From Salipaludibacillus daqingensis (GTDB lineage Bacteria > Bacillota > Bacilli > Bacillales > Salisediminibacteriaceae): 64,000 nt of DNA. The position numbers and the translations under genes are program-made. The stretch covers positions 124,001-188,000 of the forward strand of contig NZ_JARZHF010000003.1 of the NCBI RefSeq assembly GCF_029891575.1, in the 5' to 3' direction. Below the pieces are notes generated by a model. The model had not been told where the DNA came from, made no database searches, and saw nothing but the letters and a program-made list of their open reading frames with translations. Shown here piece by piece: positions 1-11,226 of this stretch. Each line of letters starts with the position of its first letter. Position 1 is the stretch's first letter.

Positions 1-630
<630 letters not shown>

Positions 631-642
<12 letters not shown>

Positions 643-662
643 TCATTGATAGAGAAACTGTT
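631..662 (-). terminator. terminator of yvcD
   Basis: Eleven-base inverted repeat (AACAGTTTCTC pairing with GAGAAACTGTT) with a 10-nt loop that overlaps the stop codon of the TPR gene. The T tract after it on the minus strand is weak. Confidence 0.5.
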
Positions 663-1710
663 CAGGATCTTCAGCAGGATTTTTACCTTCATCTAATTGC
701 ATCAACAATTCTTCTAAAAAATATTGATTTTCAGGATCGTCTTTTTTCATTTGACTCCAAATCGCTTTAGCTGTATTAAAAAACCCGCATTGACAAGATA
801 CGATCGCCCATTGATGTTTCATATGAGCTGGTTCAGGAGTTGACTTGCTTACAAGACGCTTTTTGTACCAAATATATGATAAGCGATACTGCTTAACTAG
901 ATGAAGAGTGCGAGCAAGAAAATAACTATCCCAATCATCTATAGGATAGACGTTTTCTAATTTTTCGATCCACTTTGAAGCTTGTGGGTGATTTACCTGA
1001 TATAGCAGTACAGTCATTTGACAACTAGCCAAAAAGTTAGGTGATTCTTTCTCAAGTAAGTTTTTTAATATAGAGTAAGCTTCCTCTACTTGACCTTGAT
1101 TCATTAATGCATCTGCCAAGTAAACGTAGATGTTCCAATGTTCTGGGTCAGAAGCTATGATTTGTCTCGCAAATTCCTCAGCTTCTTCATATTTTCCACT
1201 ATTCAACAATTTCATCGTCGCATAATTAGCTTTATTATTTATTTGTTCCTTTATTTCTGTTTCACTAAGTTCTCCTTCGATGTGATCCTCATCATTTTGA
1301 CTCGATATCATTGCCAATAAAGATTCTGCATCTTCAGAGAATTCTCCTTCTTCATCAATTTCCAAGTACGTTTCAAGGTTTTTCGATGCACGGTCAAATT
1401 CTCCGAGGTGGGCCTGATTGTTCGCTAAAAAAAAGTAACATTCACTCATAGAATCGTCAATCTCATCTTTTATTTTATGAAGCCAAGCGTTCGACTCTTC
1501 GTACTTACCTTCTTCCGATAAAACGATAGCTAACTGACAAGCGAAAACCGGTTCCTCCGGTTCAATACGGATCGCTCTCTCAAAAAATTGAATCGCTTTT
1601 TCAACCGATTGGTTTTGATATGCTTCAATCCCTTTTTTATAAAAATATCCACCATCTTGCATAAATGTAATGACTTGACCGTTCTTTTCTTTCGTTTCAA
1701 TATTTGGCAT
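643..1710 (-). CDS. yvcD: TPR-repeat protein, YvcD-like
   Basis: 355-aa soluble protein built almost entirely of tetratricopeptide repeats. Repeat-like helices begin at about residue 25 (AYQNQSVEKAIQFFERAI) and recur through the middle and C-terminal half, with an acidic stretch near residues 130-155. No signal peptide is seen. TPR arrays bind partner proteins, so a scaffold or chaperone role is likely, but the partner is unknown. The location between trxB and hisI is the position of yvcD in B. subtilis, which supports orthology. The chosen ATG at 1710 has a GGAGG eight bases upstream; an in-frame start 27 bases further upstream lacks such a site. Confidence 0.8.
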   Translation of the reverse strand: MPNIETKEKNGQVITFMQDGGYFYKKGIEAYQNQSVEKAIQFFERAIRIEPEEPVFACQLAIVLSEEGKYEESNAWLHKIKDEIDDSMSECYFFLANNQAHLGEFDRASKNLETYLEIDEEGEFSEDAESLLAMISSQNDEDHIEGELSETEIKEQINNKANYATMKLLNSGKYEEAEEFARQIIASDPEHWNIYVYLADALMNQGQVEEAYSILKNLLEKESPNFLASCQMTVLLYQVNHPQASKWIEKLENVYPIDDWDSYFLARTLHLVKQYRLSYIWYKKRLVSKSTPEPAHMKHQWAIVSCQCGFFNTAKAIWSQMKKDDPENQYFLEELLMQLDEGKNPAEDPEQFLYQ

Positions 1711-2061
1711 GTAAAATGCCTCCATTTCATTTAACAAATTATAGTTAAGAATTTCTTTTTATCTTCTGTTATCGTTTTTGTTTATCAAAAAGCTATATTT
1801 TAAGATTCAAGTCTTTTTAATAGTAAATCGATTCAACATTCAAGTATACTGACAGTTAATAGTAAAGATTGCTTGTCTCAACAACCTACGTGAAGTATAA
1901 CACGCAGATAGATAGGCAACAATGCTCATTCAGAAGCAAAAACATACTTCCTAGAATTTTTTTACATTCTATTATTATATGGTTATTTGTATACATTTAA
2001 GGGTATGTGTTACATATTGTAATTTTTAAAAGATCGCCTTTTCGGTAGATGGAGGAAAACG
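1711..2061. other. divergent intergenic region yvcD / ICMT gene
   Basis: AT-rich stretch between two divergent genes. It must contain promoters for both, but no promoter pair stands out clearly and no gene or strong hairpin is seen. Confidence 0.4.
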
Positions 2062-2619
2062 ATGGCTATTGTTGATATTCTATTTATAACGATTACCATT
2101 ATTTGGATAGGAGAGTTTTTTGTTTTTAAAAACCGTCGAGTCGATGATGATAAATCTGAAGACACGTCTTCTTTCTCTCCAATATTATTTTCTACCATTG
2201 GTGTCATTACTGTGTCTATTTTTTCTAGGGAATTTTCATTCCTTTCATATACTAACACATCATTCATGTGGATTGGAGTTCTTTTTTATAGTTTCGGTGT
2301 CTTCATTCGATATTGGGGAATGGTTAAGCTAGGAAAGCAATTCACTAGAAATGTGAACGTTGCAACGGATGATCAAATTGTTGGAACTGGACCTTTTCGT
2401 TTTCTCAGGCATCCTCTTTACTCAGGATTATTGAGTACGTTGATAGGCATAAGCATTTATACTGGTAGCATCATTGGTTTTCTGATGATTTTTATTGTCT
2501 TTATTCCGTTCTTACTAAAACGCATTCGTCTAGAAGAGGCCATGCTTACCAAAGCATTTGGACCGGATTATAAAAAATGGGCCAAAACAAGAAAAAGACT
2601 CGTGCCTTTTCTCTATTAG
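2062..2619 (+). CDS. ICMT/PEMT-family membrane methyltransferase
   Basis: 185-aa integral membrane protein with about four to five hydrophobic segments. The C-terminal part carries the family signature seen in isoprenylcysteine carboxyl methyltransferase and phospholipid methyltransferase relatives: RHPLYSG at about residues 118-124, then a membrane segment, then EEAMLTKAFG and a basic tail. Such proteins use S-adenosylmethionine at the membrane, and the substrate in Bacillus is not known. GGAGG precedes the ATG at 2062. It lies 130 bp ahead of a carotenoid gene in the same direction, so co-transcription is possible. A methyl transfer step in terpenoid or lipid modification is a guess from context. 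Confidence 0.8.
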   Translation: MAIVDILFITITIIWIGEFFVFKNRRVDDDKSEDTSSFSPILFSTIGVITVSIFSREFSFLSYTNTSFMWIGVLFYSFGVFIRYWGMVKLGKQFTRNVNVATDDQIVGTGPFRFLRHPLYSGLLSTLIGISIYTGSIIGFLMIFIVFIPFLLKRIRLEEAMLTKAFGPDYKKWAKTRKRLVPFLY

Positions 2620-2748
2620 GTTCCTTTATCATTCCGCATTATTTAAAAAATTAACAAGAATAATTGTTCTAGTATGTCCTTGTATTAGGGGATTTCTTTC
2701 CCCTACATAAAATATAGAGGCTAAAAGATAAATGGAGGTGCGTAAGTG

Positions 2749-4266
2749 ATGCAAAGTAAAAAGAAAGCAGTCGTAATTGGTGCGGGCTTAGCAGGTCTTT
2801 CATCTGCTATACGCTTGTCAGGAGATGGGTATCAAGTAACTGTATTAGAGAAAAACGAAACCATTGGTGGTAAGTTGAATCAGAGATCAGGTAAAGGATT
2901 CCAGTTTGATACGGGTCCTTCGATTTTGACAATGCCTTGGGTACTCGAACAACTCTTTAGTAGCGTTCATCGAAAGCTTGATGATTATATTGAAATAGAA
3001 AGAATTGAGCCACAGTGGCGAACGTTTTTTGAGGATGGAACATCATTAGACGTCCTATCTGATATCCCTAATATGTTAGAAGAAATGAAAAAAGTAAAAA
3101 GTAATCCTGACTCTTCATTCATGAAATTTCTTTCGTATTCACAAGAAATGTATGAAGTTTGTATGAAAAGTTTTTACAAGTCGAGCATTTCTGGTTTAAA
3201 AGAATTAAGAACGCAGCATAATTTGAAAGAGTTATTGTCCATGGATCCTTTTCACACTGTTGCTGATGGAACGAAAAAACATTTTAAAAACAAACACTTA
3301 GAACAATTATTTAACTTCTTTGTCATGTATGTCGGCTCCAACCCTTACCAAGCACCAGCAATATTAAATCAACTTGTTTATGTTCAGTTAGGATTAGGTA
3401 TTTATTATGTCAAAGGCGGCATGTACAACATCGCTAAAGGAATGAATGCAGTTTTAGATGAGCTTAGAGCTGAAATTAAAACGAGTTCTCCTGTTTCTCA
3501 TGTAGTTATTGAAGAAGGAAATGCGAAAGGGGTCATGACAGAAAGTGGCGACTTTTATGAAGCTGATGTCGTCGTGTCAAACTTAGAAGTTATCCCTGCC
3601 TATCAATCCTTGTTGCCGAAAAATAGTAAAACGAAAAAGGAAATCAAACAACTCTCAAAAACATATGAACCAACGGTCTCAGGGTTAGTCCTTTTACTTG
3701 GAGTTAATAAAGAATTCACAGAGCTAAAACATCACAACTTCTTTTTCTCCGAAGATCCTGAACTAGAATTTAAACAAATCTATGACAAAGGAATACCTGC
3801 TGATGATCCGACTGTTTACATTGGTGTTTCTTCCAAGTCTGACCCTAGCCAAGCACCAGATGGCAAAGAAAACTTATTCGTATTAACCCACGTCCCACCA
3901 AAAACTGCAATGAAAAAAGACGGGGATTGGGATGCTTATCGTGAAGTTGTGTTAGATAAGTTGGAAAGAATGGGAATGGATGGTCTTCGAGAATCCATTG
4001 AGTTTGAATATGCCTTCACTCCAGACACGTTAGAAGATTTATATGGAGCTAATGGCGGTTCCATTTATGGTATTGCGGCAAACAAAGCAACCAATGGTGG
4101 GTTTAAAATTCCAGCTAAAAGCTCTTTATATGAGAACCTTTATTTCACTGGTGGTTCCACACACCCAGGCGGCGGTGTTCCAATGGTTACATTATCCGGT
4201 CAGTTAACCGCAGACTTAATTAAAAAGAACGTAGAGGAAGCAGAGCTTAATCAAAAAAATGGCTAA
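2749..4266 (+). CDS. CrtN/CrtP-type carotenoid desaturase or oxygenase
   Basis: 505-aa FAD-dependent amine oxidase-fold protein. The N terminus has GAGLAGLSSA (dinucleotide-binding fold), followed by EKN and GGK, then DTGPSILTMP, a hallmark of the phytoene desaturase family. The C terminus has the second FAD motif with LYFTGGSTHPGGGVPM. In Bacillaceae such proteins desaturate (CrtN) or oxidise (CrtP/CrtNb) C30 apocarotenoids made by CrtM, giving yellow to orange pigments. I cannot tell desaturase from oxygenase by eye. No crtM lies in the window, so the gene stands alone here. ATG at 2749 is nine bases after GGAGGT; a GTG at 2746 is the alternative start. A terminator follows at 4281. Confidence 0.85.
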   Translation: MQSKKKAVVIGAGLAGLSSAIRLSGDGYQVTVLEKNETIGGKLNQRSGKGFQFDTGPSILTMPWVLEQLFSSVHRKLDDYIEIERIEPQWRTFFEDGTSLDVLSDIPNMLEEMKKVKSNPDSSFMKFLSYSQEMYEVCMKSFYKSSISGLKELRTQHNLKELLSMDPFHTVADGTKKHFKNKHLEQLFNFFVMYVGSNPYQAPAILNQLVYVQLGLGIYYVKGGMYNIAKGMNAVLDELRAEIKTSSPVSHVVIEEGNAKGVMTESGDFYEADVVVSNLEVIPAYQSLLPKNSKTKKEIKQLSKTYEPTVSGLVLLLGVNKEFTELKHHNFFFSEDPELEFKQIYDKGIPADDPTVYIGVSSKSDPSQAPDGKENLFVLTHVPPKTAMKKDGDWDAYREVVLDKLERMGMDGLRESIEFEYAFTPDTLEDLYGANGGSIYGIAANKATNGGFKIPAKSSLYENLYFTGGSTHPGGGVPMVTLSGQLTADLIKKNVEEAELNQKNG

Positions 4267-4280
4267 GCCCAATTAAAAAA

Positions 4281-4308
4281 AACGCTAGACCTCAAATGGT
4301 CTAGCGTT
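4281..4308 (+). terminator. terminator of the carotenoid gene
   Basis: Perfect 11-bp stem (AACGCTAGACC with GGTCTAGCGTT, 6-nt loop) followed by TTTCGTTTGTTTTTT, 14 bp after the stop codon. Confidence 0.85.
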
Positions 4309-4357
4309 TTCGTTTGTTTTTTGAATGTATACAAACTCTAACTCCCAAAATAAAAAT

Positions 4358-4383
4358 CCCCACTTTTTTCAATAAAAGTGGGG
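4358..4383 (-). terminator. terminator of the his operon
   Basis: On the minus strand a 10-bp stem CCCCACTTTT/AAAAGTGGGG is followed by ATTTTTATTTT, directly after hisI. It is convergent with the carotenoid-gene terminator. Confidence 0.82.
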
Positions 4384-4396
4384 GGACGACAAGTAA

Positions 4397-5050
4397 TTAT
4401 TTCCCTGCGTGACGATCAGCTAGTCGGTTTAGGACATCATCTAACGGTAATTTTTGTTCACGTAACAATACAAGCCAGTGATAAAGTAAATCTGCACTCT
4501 CCCAAGTGAGTTCTTCTTTGTCACGATTTTTTGCGGCAATGATGACTTCTGAAGCTTCTTCGCCTACTTTTTTCAAAATCTTATCGACGCCCTCTTCAAA
4601 CAAGTACGTCGTGTACGCTCCCTCTGGGCGTTCCGCTTCACGCGTGGCAATCACTTCTTCCAACTCTTCAATGATCGCAAAGCGATTAGCTGGCAATTCA
4701 TCTGTGGATTCCTTTTCAGTCTTTTCACTTTTACTCCATAATACATCCGGAAAGCAACTATAATCTCCTTTATGACATGCTGGACCTTGTGGATCAACCA
4801 TGACGACGAGAGCATCTTGATCACAGTCATAGCGAATTTCTTCTACTTTTTGTATGTTCCCAGATGTAGCCCCTTTATGCCATAACTCTTGACGAGAACG
4901 ACTATAAAACCACGTTTCTCCCGTTTCTATTGTTTTCGTTAATGACTCTTCATTCATATAGGCAAGTGTGAGCACTTGTTTTGACTGTTGATCTTGGACG
5001 ATCGCTGGGATTAACCCGCTTTCGTCGAATGATAACTGATTGATATTCAT
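4397..5050 (-). CDS. hisI: bifunctional phosphoribosyl-AMP cyclohydrolase / phosphoribosyl-ATP pyrophosphatase
   Basis: 217-aa fusion that carries out steps 2 and 3 of histidine synthesis. The HisI domain spans about residues 1-110, with the DCDQDA metal site and the Cys ligands ACHKGDYSC. The HisE domain spans about 125-217, with the helical [14 protein letters not shown] segment. HisE removes pyrophosphate from PR-ATP and HisI opens the purine ring of PR-AMP. It is the last gene of the operon and its ATG overlaps the hisF stop by 4 bp, indicating translational coupling. Length is normal for Bacillus HisIE. Confidence 0.97.
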   Translation of the reverse strand: MNINQLSFDESGLIPAIVQDQQSKQVLTLAYMNEESLTKTIETGETWFYSRSRQELWHKGATSGNIQKVEEIRYDCDQDALVVMVDPQGPACHKGDYSCFPDVLWSKSEKTEKESTDELPANRFAIIEELEEVIATREAERPEGAYTTYLFEEGVDKILKKVGEEASEVIIAAKNRDKEELTWESADLLYHWLVLLREQKLPLDDVLNRLADRHAGK

Positions 5051-5805
5051 CGAATTTCGAGCCCCTTTTCTTTTAAGTACGATTTCACTTCGGCAACGGA
5101 AGTTTCTTTGTAATGAAAGATCGATGCAGCTAACGCCGCGTCGGCTTTACCTTCCGTAAATACGTCGTAAAAATCTTCTTTCTTACCTGCACCACCAGAT
5201 GCAATCACTGGAATAGATACAGCTTCACTGACCGTTTTTGTTAACGAGATAGCAAACCCTTTCTTTTCCCCATCTTCATCCATGCTTGTAAGAAGGATTT
5301 CTCCTGCGCCTTGTTTAACAATCTCTTTCGTCCAAGCAATGATTTCCCAATCAGTAGCATTACGTCCACCATGGGTATAGACACGCCAAGAGTTCAACTC
5401 ATCATCCCACTTAGCATCAATTGCTACAACGATACATTGTGATCCAAAGAAGTCTGCTCCTTCACGGATCAATTCTGGTCGATTAACTGCCGCTGTGTTT
5501 AACGATACTTTGTCAGCACCAGCGCGGAGAATACGTTTCATGTCTTCTAAAGTATTGATTCCTCCACCAACGGTAAACGGAATCGCCAACGTCCCGGCTA
5601 CTTCCTCCACTACATCAACCATCGTTTCACGACCTTCATGAGAGGCAGAAATATCTAGGAAAACGAGTTCGTCTGCTCCTTGTTCATCATAGAAGATACC
5701 CATTTCAACGGGATCACCAGCGTCACGTAAATTCACAAACTGAACGCCTTTCACAACTCGACCTTCCTTCACATCCAAACATGGGACAATTCGTTTCGTT
5801 AACAT
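5047..5805 (-). CDS. hisF: imidazole glycerol phosphate synthase, cyclase subunit
   Basis: 252-aa TIM barrel. It starts [12 protein letters not shown], where the Asp in CLDV is the first catalytic acid; the second is in VAIDAK at about residue 130. Phosphate-binding glycines are in VGGGI and ASGGAG. With HisH it converts PRFAR and ammonia to IGP and AICAR. The ATG at 5805 lies one base after the hisA stop. A longer reading frame extends upstream into hisA but lacks family homology, so the shorter start is used. It overlaps hisI by 4 bp. Confidence 0.97.
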   Translation of the reverse strand: MLTKRIVPCLDVKEGRVVKGVQFVNLRDAGDPVEMGIFYDEQGADELVFLDISASHEGRETMVDVVEEVAGTLAIPFTVGGGINTLEDMKRILRAGADKVSLNTAAVNRPELIREGADFFGSQCIVVAIDAKWDDELNSWRVYTHGGRNATDWEIIAWTKEIVKQGAGEILLTSMDEDGEKKGFAISLTKTVSEAVSIPVIASGGAGKKEDFYDVFTEGKADAALAASIFHYKETSVAEVKSYLKEKGLEIR

Positions 5806-5806
5806 G

Positions 5807-6541
5807 CTATCGTACCTCCTGAATCGCTTGTTCAAGGGAGAGACGATCTGTATAGAGTGCTTTACCAATAATTGCTCCAGAAATCCCTTTATCGCGGTGT
5901 GACAAAAGTTCTCGTAAATCATCCATCGTGCTCACTCCACCAGATGCGATCACTTCTTTGCCTGTCGCTTGACCTAAGCTAGCTATTTCTTTCACGTTAG
6001 GTCCTGATAACATCCCATCACGGGAGATATCTGTCATGATAAACGTTTCCGCTCCTTGATCCGCTAACTCTTGACCTAATTCTTCCGCTTTCACTGTTGA
6101 TGTTTGAAGCCATCCATGTGTCGCAACATACCCGTCACGGGCATCGATTCCGATAGCGATACGCTCCCCACCGTATTGTTTCAACATTTGTTTCACAAAA
6201 GCAGGATCAGAAATAGCCGAACTACCTAAAATCACACGAGACACACCAGCCTCCAAATACGTTTCCACATCTTTAACTGTGCGGATTCCTCCACCAATTT
6301 GCACGTGCGCAGAAAGTTCTTTGGCCGCTCGTAACACTTCTTGATGATTAACTGGTTTTCCTTGCTTTGCGCCATCTAAATCAACCATATGTATCCATTT
6401 CGCACCTTTTTTCTCAAAGCTTGATGCCATATCAAATGGAGAATCACCGTAAACTGTTTCTTGGTTATAGTCTCCTTGTAATAGACGAACGCATTTTCCT
6501 CCGCGAATATCAATGGCCGGATAGATTGTAAATTCACTCAT
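5807..6541 (-). CDS. hisA: ProFAR isomerase
   Basis: 244-aa TIM barrel paralogous to His[13 protein letters not shown] near the N terminus holds the catalytic Asp and the second acid is in [10 protein letters not shown]. Glycine-rich phosphate sites are IGGGI and ASGGV. It isomerises ProFAR to PRFAR in the fourth step of the pathway. The start overlaps the end of hisH by 8 bp and the stop is one base ahead of hisF, so expression is tightly coupled. Normal length, nothing missing. Confidence 0.97.
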   Translation of the reverse strand: MSEFTIYPAIDIRGGKCVRLLQGDYNQETVYGDSPFDMASSFEKKGAKWIHMVDLDGAKQGKPVNHQEVLRAAKELSAHVQIGGGIRTVKDVETYLEAGVSRVILGSSAISDPAFVKQMLKQYGGERIAIGIDARDGYVATHGWLQTSTVKAEELGQELADQGAETFIMTDISRDGMLSGPNVKEIASLGQATGKEVIASGGVSTMDDLRELLSHRDKGISGAIIGKALYTDRLSLEQAIQEVR

Positions 6542-7160
6542 CGCTCGTCTCTCCTTCTTTGTCTAGAAAGTTTTTCAACATTGTCATACCAAGCGTACTA
6601 CTTTTTTCTGGGTGGAACTGAGTAGCCCAAATCGATCCTTTTGCCACAACTGCTGGAACGCGTTCTCCACCATATTCAGCTGTTGCTACGAGGATATCTG
6701 CCGTTTTTTCTTTGACGAAATAGGAATGCACAAAGTAAACATGACCTAAGGGAACTTCTTGAAGAATCGGGTGGTCAGCTTTTTCAAACACAAGCCGATT
6801 CCAGCCCATATGCGGCACTTTGTAATTGCCACTTTTGAATCTTTCCACTCTCCCTGGGAGCAATTTAAGTCCTTCTGTTTGACCGTTTTCTTCGCTTTCA
6901 TCAAACAATAGCTGCATCCCTAAACATATCCCTAATAGTGGTTTATTGTCCTTCGCCCACTGTTGTATAAACGTATCAAGACCTCGTTTTTTTAATTCAG
7001 TCATTCCGTCTTTGAACGAGCCAACCCCTGGTAAGATAAGCATGGAAGCTTTCGATAATTCGTCGTGGTCTTCTGATAAAAATGGCGTGTACCCTAACCG
7101 TTCCAGCGCTTTTGTTACGCTATGAAGATTACCCATACCGTAGTCAATGATACCGATCAT
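6534..7160 (-). CDS. hisH: imidazole glycerol phosphate synthase, glutaminase subunit
   Basis: 208-aa class I glutamine amidotransferase. The nucleophile Cys sits in [10 protein letters not shown], and the His-Glu pair is in FHPEKS near the C terminus. It hydrolyses glutamine and channels ammonia to HisF. Its ATG overlaps the end of hisB by 4 bp. All three catalytic residues are present, so it should be active. Confidence 0.97.
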   Translation of the reverse strand: MIGIIDYGMGNLHSVTKALERLGYTPFLSEDHDELSKASMLILPGVGSFKDGMTELKKRGLDTFIQQWAKDNKPLLGICLGMQLLFDESEENGQTEGLKLLPGRVERFKSGNYKVPHMGWNRLVFEKADHPILQEVPLGHVYFVHSYFVKEKTADILVATAEYGGERVPAVVAKGSIWATQFHPEKSSTLGMTMLKNFLDKEGETSDE

Positions 7161-7750
7161 GATAAGCTTCCTTTCGTTGATGGAATTCCTTTTACTCGAG
7201 GGTCTAGTTGTGTCGCATCATCCAAGGCGCGTCCTAATGCTTTAAAAATCGCCTCAATAATATGGTGTGTATTTGTTCCGTAATGAACGATAACGTGCAA
7301 ATTCATTCGAGATTCTAAAGCAAACTTCCATAGAAATTCTTCCACCAGTTCCGTATCAAATGTCCCTACTTTAGCTGCTGGAATCTCGCCTCGGAGTTCA
7401 AAATGTGGTCGATTACTTAAATCAATCACCACTTGCGCCAACGCGTCATCCATTGGAACAAAGGCATTACCGTAACGGCGAATCCCACGCTTATCGCCAA
7501 GGGCATCCTTCAATGCATCGCCCAACACAATCCCCATGTCCTCTGTTGTATGGTGATCATCGATTTCTGTATCACCTCTACCTGTAAGCTTGAGATCAAA
7601 CAAACCATGGCGAGTAAATAAGTCCAACATGTGGGTCATAAACGGCACATCTGTTGTTAAATCGGCATTGCCTTGTCCATCAATGGCAAACGTTAATTCG
7701 ATATTCGTTTCATTTGTTTTTCTTGTTTTCGATGCTTGTCTATTTTCCAT
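7157..7750 (-). CDS. hisB: imidazoleglycerol-phosphate dehydratase
   Basis: 197-aa monofunctional dehydratase, without the N-terminal phosphatase domain found in enterobacteria. The two manganese-site repeats are visible as DDHHTTED and HHIIEA. It dehydrates IGP to imidazole acetol phosphate. The chosen ATG at 7750 lies inside the end of hisD (11-bp overlap) and follows GGAGG with good spacing. An upstream in-frame start would extend 12 residues into hisD and is not preferred. Confidence 0.96.
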   Translation of the reverse strand: MENRQASKTRKTNETNIELTFAIDGQGNADLTTDVPFMTHMLDLFTRHGLFDLKLTGRGDTEIDDHHTTEDMGIVLGDALKDALGDKRGIRRYGNAFVPMDDALAQVVIDLSNRPHFELRGEIPAAKVGTFDTELVEEFLWKFALESRMNLHVIVHYGTNTHHIIEAIFKALGRALDDATQLDPRVKGIPSTKGSLS

Positions 7751-9020
7751 TGTCTGCCTCCAATCGAATTTCCACAGCTCTTGCATGAGCTTCTAAATCT
7801 TCTAGTCTGGCGAAAGCGGCGATTTTTTCACCGTTTTGTTCGATCGCTTGCTTGCTATATGAAATAATGCTTGATTTTTTTGTGAAATCTTCCACATTTA
7901 ACGGGCTGGAAAAACGTGCCGTCCCGTTTGTCGGTAGCACGTGATTCGGGCCAGCAAAGTAGTCGCCAACAGGTTCAGAACTATATTCTCCAAGGAAAAT
8001 CGCTCCTGCGTGGCGTATTTGTGCCAGTACTTCCCACGGTTGTTCGACGTGAACTTCCAAATGTTCCGCAGCTAATTCATTCACTGCTTCAATCGCATCG
8101 TCTAATGACTCGGCTAGATAAATAGCACCAAAATCATCGATCGATGCTTTCGCGATCTCTTTTTTCGGTAACGTTTGTAACTGTTTTTCCACTTCTTCTA
8201 ATACCGCATCGGCTAACGCTGCGTCATTTGTGACGAGTAAAGAGGATGACATCGGATCATGCTCTGCCTGAGATAATAGGTCTGCTGCAATATAATTTGC
8301 CTTTCCAGTATGATCTGCTAAAACGGCTATCTCACTAGGTCCGGCAATCATGTCAATATCAACCGTTCCAAACACCAGCTGTTTTGCCAAGGCCACAAAT
8401 ATGTTACCAGGACCGACGATTTTATCAACTGCTTGAATTGATTCCGTTCCGTAAGCTAACGCGCCAACTGCTTGCGCTCCGCCTACTTTATGAATCTCTT
8501 CCACGCCTAATTCCTGAGCGGTAACAAGAACGATATCTGATAGTTTTCCATTTTTTTGTGGAGGTGAAGTCATGACAATCCGTTTCACCCCAGCTACTTG
8601 TGCAGGAACAACATTCATTAAGATCGACGATGGATAAGCTGCCCTTCCACCAGGTACATATACGCCAACTGCATCAAGTGTCGTTACTTTTTGACCGAGA
8701 ATCGTGCCATCGGCTTTTGTCGTCATCCACGATTGCTGCACTTGCCGTTCGTGAAAGTCACGTATATTTGCAATCGCTTCTCGAATAATCGCCAACGTAT
8801 CTTCTGTAACCGAAGCGTAAGCAGCTTTTCTTTCCTCTTCTGATACGAGTGTATCACTTACATCGACACCATCAAATTGTTTCGTATATTGGCGGAGGGC
8901 TTCATCCCCATTTGCTCGGACCGCTTGCAATATTGATTCTACCGATTGTCGCTGATCTTTTGTCCCTTGATCAATCGACCGTTTCAATGAAAGGTCTCGT
9001 GTAACCGGAATAATTTTCAT
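7740..9020 (-). CDS. hisD: histidinol dehydrogenase
   Basis: 426-aa zinc enzyme that makes histidine from histidinol in two NAD-dependent oxidations. Recognisable segments are [11 protein letters not shown], the zinc and active-site region AGPSEIAV followed by DLLSQAEHD, and AAEHLEVH with the catalytic His. It overlaps hisG by 4 bp and hisB by 11 bp. Length is typical for the family. Confidence 0.97.
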   Translation of the reverse strand: MKIIPVTRDLSLKRSIDQGTKDQRQSVESILQAVRANGDEALRQYTKQFDGVDVSDTLVSEEERKAAYASVTEDTLAIIREAIANIRDFHERQVQQSWMTTKADGTILGQKVTTLDAVGVYVPGGRAAYPSSILMNVVPAQVAGVKRIVMTSPPQKNGKLSDIVLVTAQELGVEEIHKVGGAQAVGALAYGTESIQAVDKIVGPGNIFVALAKQLVFGTVDIDMIAGPSEIAVLADHTGKANYIAADLLSQAEHDPMSSSLLVTNDAALADAVLEEVEKQLQTLPKKEIAKASIDDFGAIYLAESLDDAIEAVNELAAEHLEVHVEQPWEVLAQIRHAGAIFLGEYSSEPVGDYFAGPNHVLPTNGTARFSSPLNVEDFTKKSSIISYSKQAIEQNGEKIAAFARLEDLEAHARAVEIRLEADNGK

Positions 9021-9667
9021 TCGTTCGCCTCTCCTTTTGCAACCACTTCTGCCAAGCGGTCGACCATATCATCAATTTGCGCTGATTTCGTTCGGTAACT
9101 GACAGGGTTCACAATAAACCTAGACGTAATTTGCATCATCGTTTCTAATTCAACAAGACCATTTTCTCTCAACGTCTGTCCGGTAGAAACAATATCGACA
9201 ATCCGATCAGCTAGACCAATAATCGGAGCGAGCTCAATTGATCCATTCAATTTGATAATTTCAACTTGTTCTCCTTGCTCACGAAAATACTCACTCGTTA
9301 AGTTCGGATATTTTGATGCTATTTTTGGAGCGACTTCAGACTTCGGATTGTACGAAGGTAAGGAAGCAACCGCCATATAACAAGCACTTATTTTCAAATC
9401 TAACACTTCATAAATATCTCGCTTCTCTTCAATCATCACGTCTTTACCAGCCACACCAACATCAGCGACGCCATGTTCTACGTAGGTTGGCACATCCATT
9501 GGTTTAGCTAGAATAAAGCGCATCCCCGCTTCTGGGACTTCAAGAATTAATTTTCTTGATTCCTCAAATTCTGGAGGCAACGGATAGTTGGCCTTTTTTA
9601 GTAATTCCACTGCTTCTTCAAAAATCCTGCCTTTTGGCATGGCAACAGTAATTAATTCTTCACTCAT
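9017..9667 (-). CDS. hisG: ATP phosphoribosyltransferase, short HisZ-dependent form
   Basis: 216-aa catalytic subunit of the first, committed step. It starts [20 protein letters not shown] and has the PRPP-binding segment [12 protein letters not shown]. It lacks the C-terminal ACT-like regulatory domain of long HisG enzymes, so it belongs to the short class that needs HisZ for activity and histidine feedback. The hisZ gene directly upstream, overlapping by 4 bp, fits. Confidence 0.97.
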   Translation of the reverse strand: MSEELITVAMPKGRIFEEAVELLKKANYPLPPEFEESRKLILEVPEAGMRFILAKPMDVPTYVEHGVADVGVAGKDVMIEEKRDIYEVLDLKISACYMAVASLPSYNPKSEVAPKIASKYPNLTSEYFREQGEQVEIIKLNGSIELAPIIGLADRIVDIVSTGQTLRENGLVELETMMQITSRFIVNPVSYRTKSAQIDDMVDRLAEVVAKGEANE

Positions 9668-10854
9668 TTGGACGTCCCTCCATTCCCGTTCGTGCCAATA
9701 TAATAAATCACATCTTGAAATTGAGCTGAATAAGCATCAACATTGTCAACACCAGTCAGTTCCTGCATGACAACAGATTTCCCTTCTCCACGAAGTTCTT
9801 TTGTCTTTAACATCGCTTCTTTTCGACGGTCATGGCTAAAAATCAAGCAGATTTCTTTCGTTGTTGTTTCCTTTTCTTTCCCTAATGCTTCCGTCAATCG
9901 GTCTAGTCGTAAACCAAACCCTGTCGCAGGTTCATGATGATCAAATTGATCAAGCAACTGGTCGTAACGTCCACCACTACCAACTGGATAACCTAAGCCT
10001 TCACTATAAGCTTCAAAAACCGTCCCTGTGTAATAACTCATATGCATGACAAGATTCAAATCAATCATCATGTTGTCAGCCAATTCGTATGTCTCCAGAA
10101 CAGAAACTAATTGTTCTAACTGATCCAATGATGCTTTTCCTTCCTTGCTTTCTACAAGTTCACGAGCTTTATTGACAACTTCAGGTCCACCTTTTAAACG
10201 GAGTAGATCATGAAGTCTTTTTTTGTCGATGGAAGAAAGAGGAAGTTGATCCACTTCTTTTCGGAACCCAACATAATTTTTTTCGTATAAATAGCGACGG
10301 AAATGATTTGCTCTCGTTTCGTTCCCAAGCACTTCTTTTAACAAAGCATTTACAAACCCAATATGTCCGATGGCGATTTGGTACGTTTCCACACCAGATC
10401 GTTCAAGAGAAGCCATCATAAGGGAGATCACTTCCGCATCAGCGCTACTAGACTGATCGCCAATTAATTCTACTCCCACCTGCTCAAATTCAGCCGGTCG
10501 ACCACCTTCTCGTTGCTGAGCTCGGAAAACTGGAGCATCGTACGTTAAGCGAAGGGGACGATCCTCTTTGTTTAACGTAGAAGCAGCAATTCGTGCAATA
10601 GGTGCTGTCATGTCTGGTCGCAGTACGAGAGTATTCCCTTGCTGATCAAGAAGTTTAAACAATTGTTGATCTAGAATAGCTGAAGCTGTTCCAACCGTTT
10701 CATGAAACTCCAACGTCGGCGTTTCAATTGGTTCATACCCCCATTGGGAAACTTCTGAAGATATCGCTTGTTTCACTTGTCGTTTTAATTGATAAAGTTC
10801 TGGCAATGTATCGCGCATACCAATTGGTTTTTCAAACATAAATAATTTAGTCAT
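9664..10854 (-). CDS. hisZ: ATP phosphoribosyltransferase regulatory subunit
   Basis: 396-aa paralogue of histidyl-tRNA synthetase without aminoacylation function. Class II synthetase-like motifs are seen: GMRDTLP at the N terminus, the motif-2-like VFRAQQ segment, and SGGRYDQLL. It pairs with the short HisG to form the active, feedback-sensitive enzyme. As the first gene of the operon it is followed without gaps by hisG. ATG at 10854 follows AAGGAAGGAGAG; an in-frame start 33 bases upstream has no better site. A true hisS is less likely because of the his context and length. Confidence 0.95.
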   Translation of the reverse strand: MTKLFMFEKPIGMRDTLPELYQLKRQVKQAISSEVSQWGYEPIETPTLEFHETVGTASAILDQQLFKLLDQQGNTLVLRPDMTAPIARIAASTLNKEDRPLRLTYDAPVFRAQQREGGRPAEFEQVGVELIGDQSSSADAEVISLMMASLERSGVETYQIAIGHIGFVNALLKEVLGNETRANHFRRYLYEKNYVGFRKEVDQLPLSSIDKKRLHDLLRLKGGPEVVNKARELVESKEGKASLDQLEQLVSVLETYELADNMMIDLNLVMHMSYYTGTVFEAYSEGLGYPVGSGGRYDQLLDQFDHHEPATGFGLRLDRLTEALGKEKETTTKEICLIFSHDRRKEAMLKTKELRGEGKSVVMQELTGVDNVDAYSAQFQDVIYYIGTNGNGGTSK

Positions 10855-11193
10855 GACTTTCTCTCCTTCCTTATGTATCCTTCTCAAAATATGATATTCT
10901 CCTGTGAAAATGAAGTTATAAAAGCCTTGTATCTTGAAATTCCCTTTATTAAGGGTTCGCTTTTATTCTGTCTGATCCTTTATTTTTCATGAGTTGTTAC
11001 GTATAAAAATCATTCCACTTTAGTCCGCTAATATGATAGAGCGATAAAGATCTTAAGTAGTAGTCTACAAGGGAATGATCTGGGAGTCAACAATTAAATC
11101 CGTTCTTAAGGGCTTTCTTTAAAGATTTGACAATTTCTTATTTCTTTCGTTACTTATGAAAACTAGAGCTTTCCATCTTTATCTTTAAACAAA
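10855..11193. other. his operon leader region
   Basis: About 340 bp upstream of hisZ. A promoter candidate is listed at 11062-11090, which would leave a leader of roughly 200 nt. I looked for a T-box (specifier stem and AGGGTGGNACCGCG) on the minus strand and found none. No gene is seen. Confidence 0.45.
11062..11090 (-). promoter_or_regulatory. candidate sigma-A promoter of the his operon
   Basis: Minus strand TTGACT, 17-nt spacer, TAGACT. The -35 is near consensus and the -10 is weaker. It is the only well-spaced pair found between the yvoF terminator and hisZ. Confidence 0.4.
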
Positions 11194-11226
11194 AACGTTA
11201 GTAGCATATGAAAAGCTACTAACGTT
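11194..11226 (-). terminator. terminator of the hprK-lgt-yvoD-ppaX-yvoF unit
   Basis: Perfect 12-bp stem AACGTTAGTAGC/GCTACTAACGTT with 9-nt loop, followed on the minus strand by TTTTTGTTT. It overlaps the stop codon of yvoF. Confidence 0.85.

Noticed and set aside
2687-2704. Terminator after the ICMT gene (AGGGG/CCCCT)
   Set aside because: Stem of five pairs without a T tract; unlikely to stop transcription.
7405-8788. Several plus-strand frames of 60-69 codons inside his genes
   Set aside because: Shadows of the strongly supported leftward his genes.
10855-11193. T-box leader of the his operon
   Set aside because: No AGGGTGGNACCGCG element or antiterminator/terminator pair on the minus strand.
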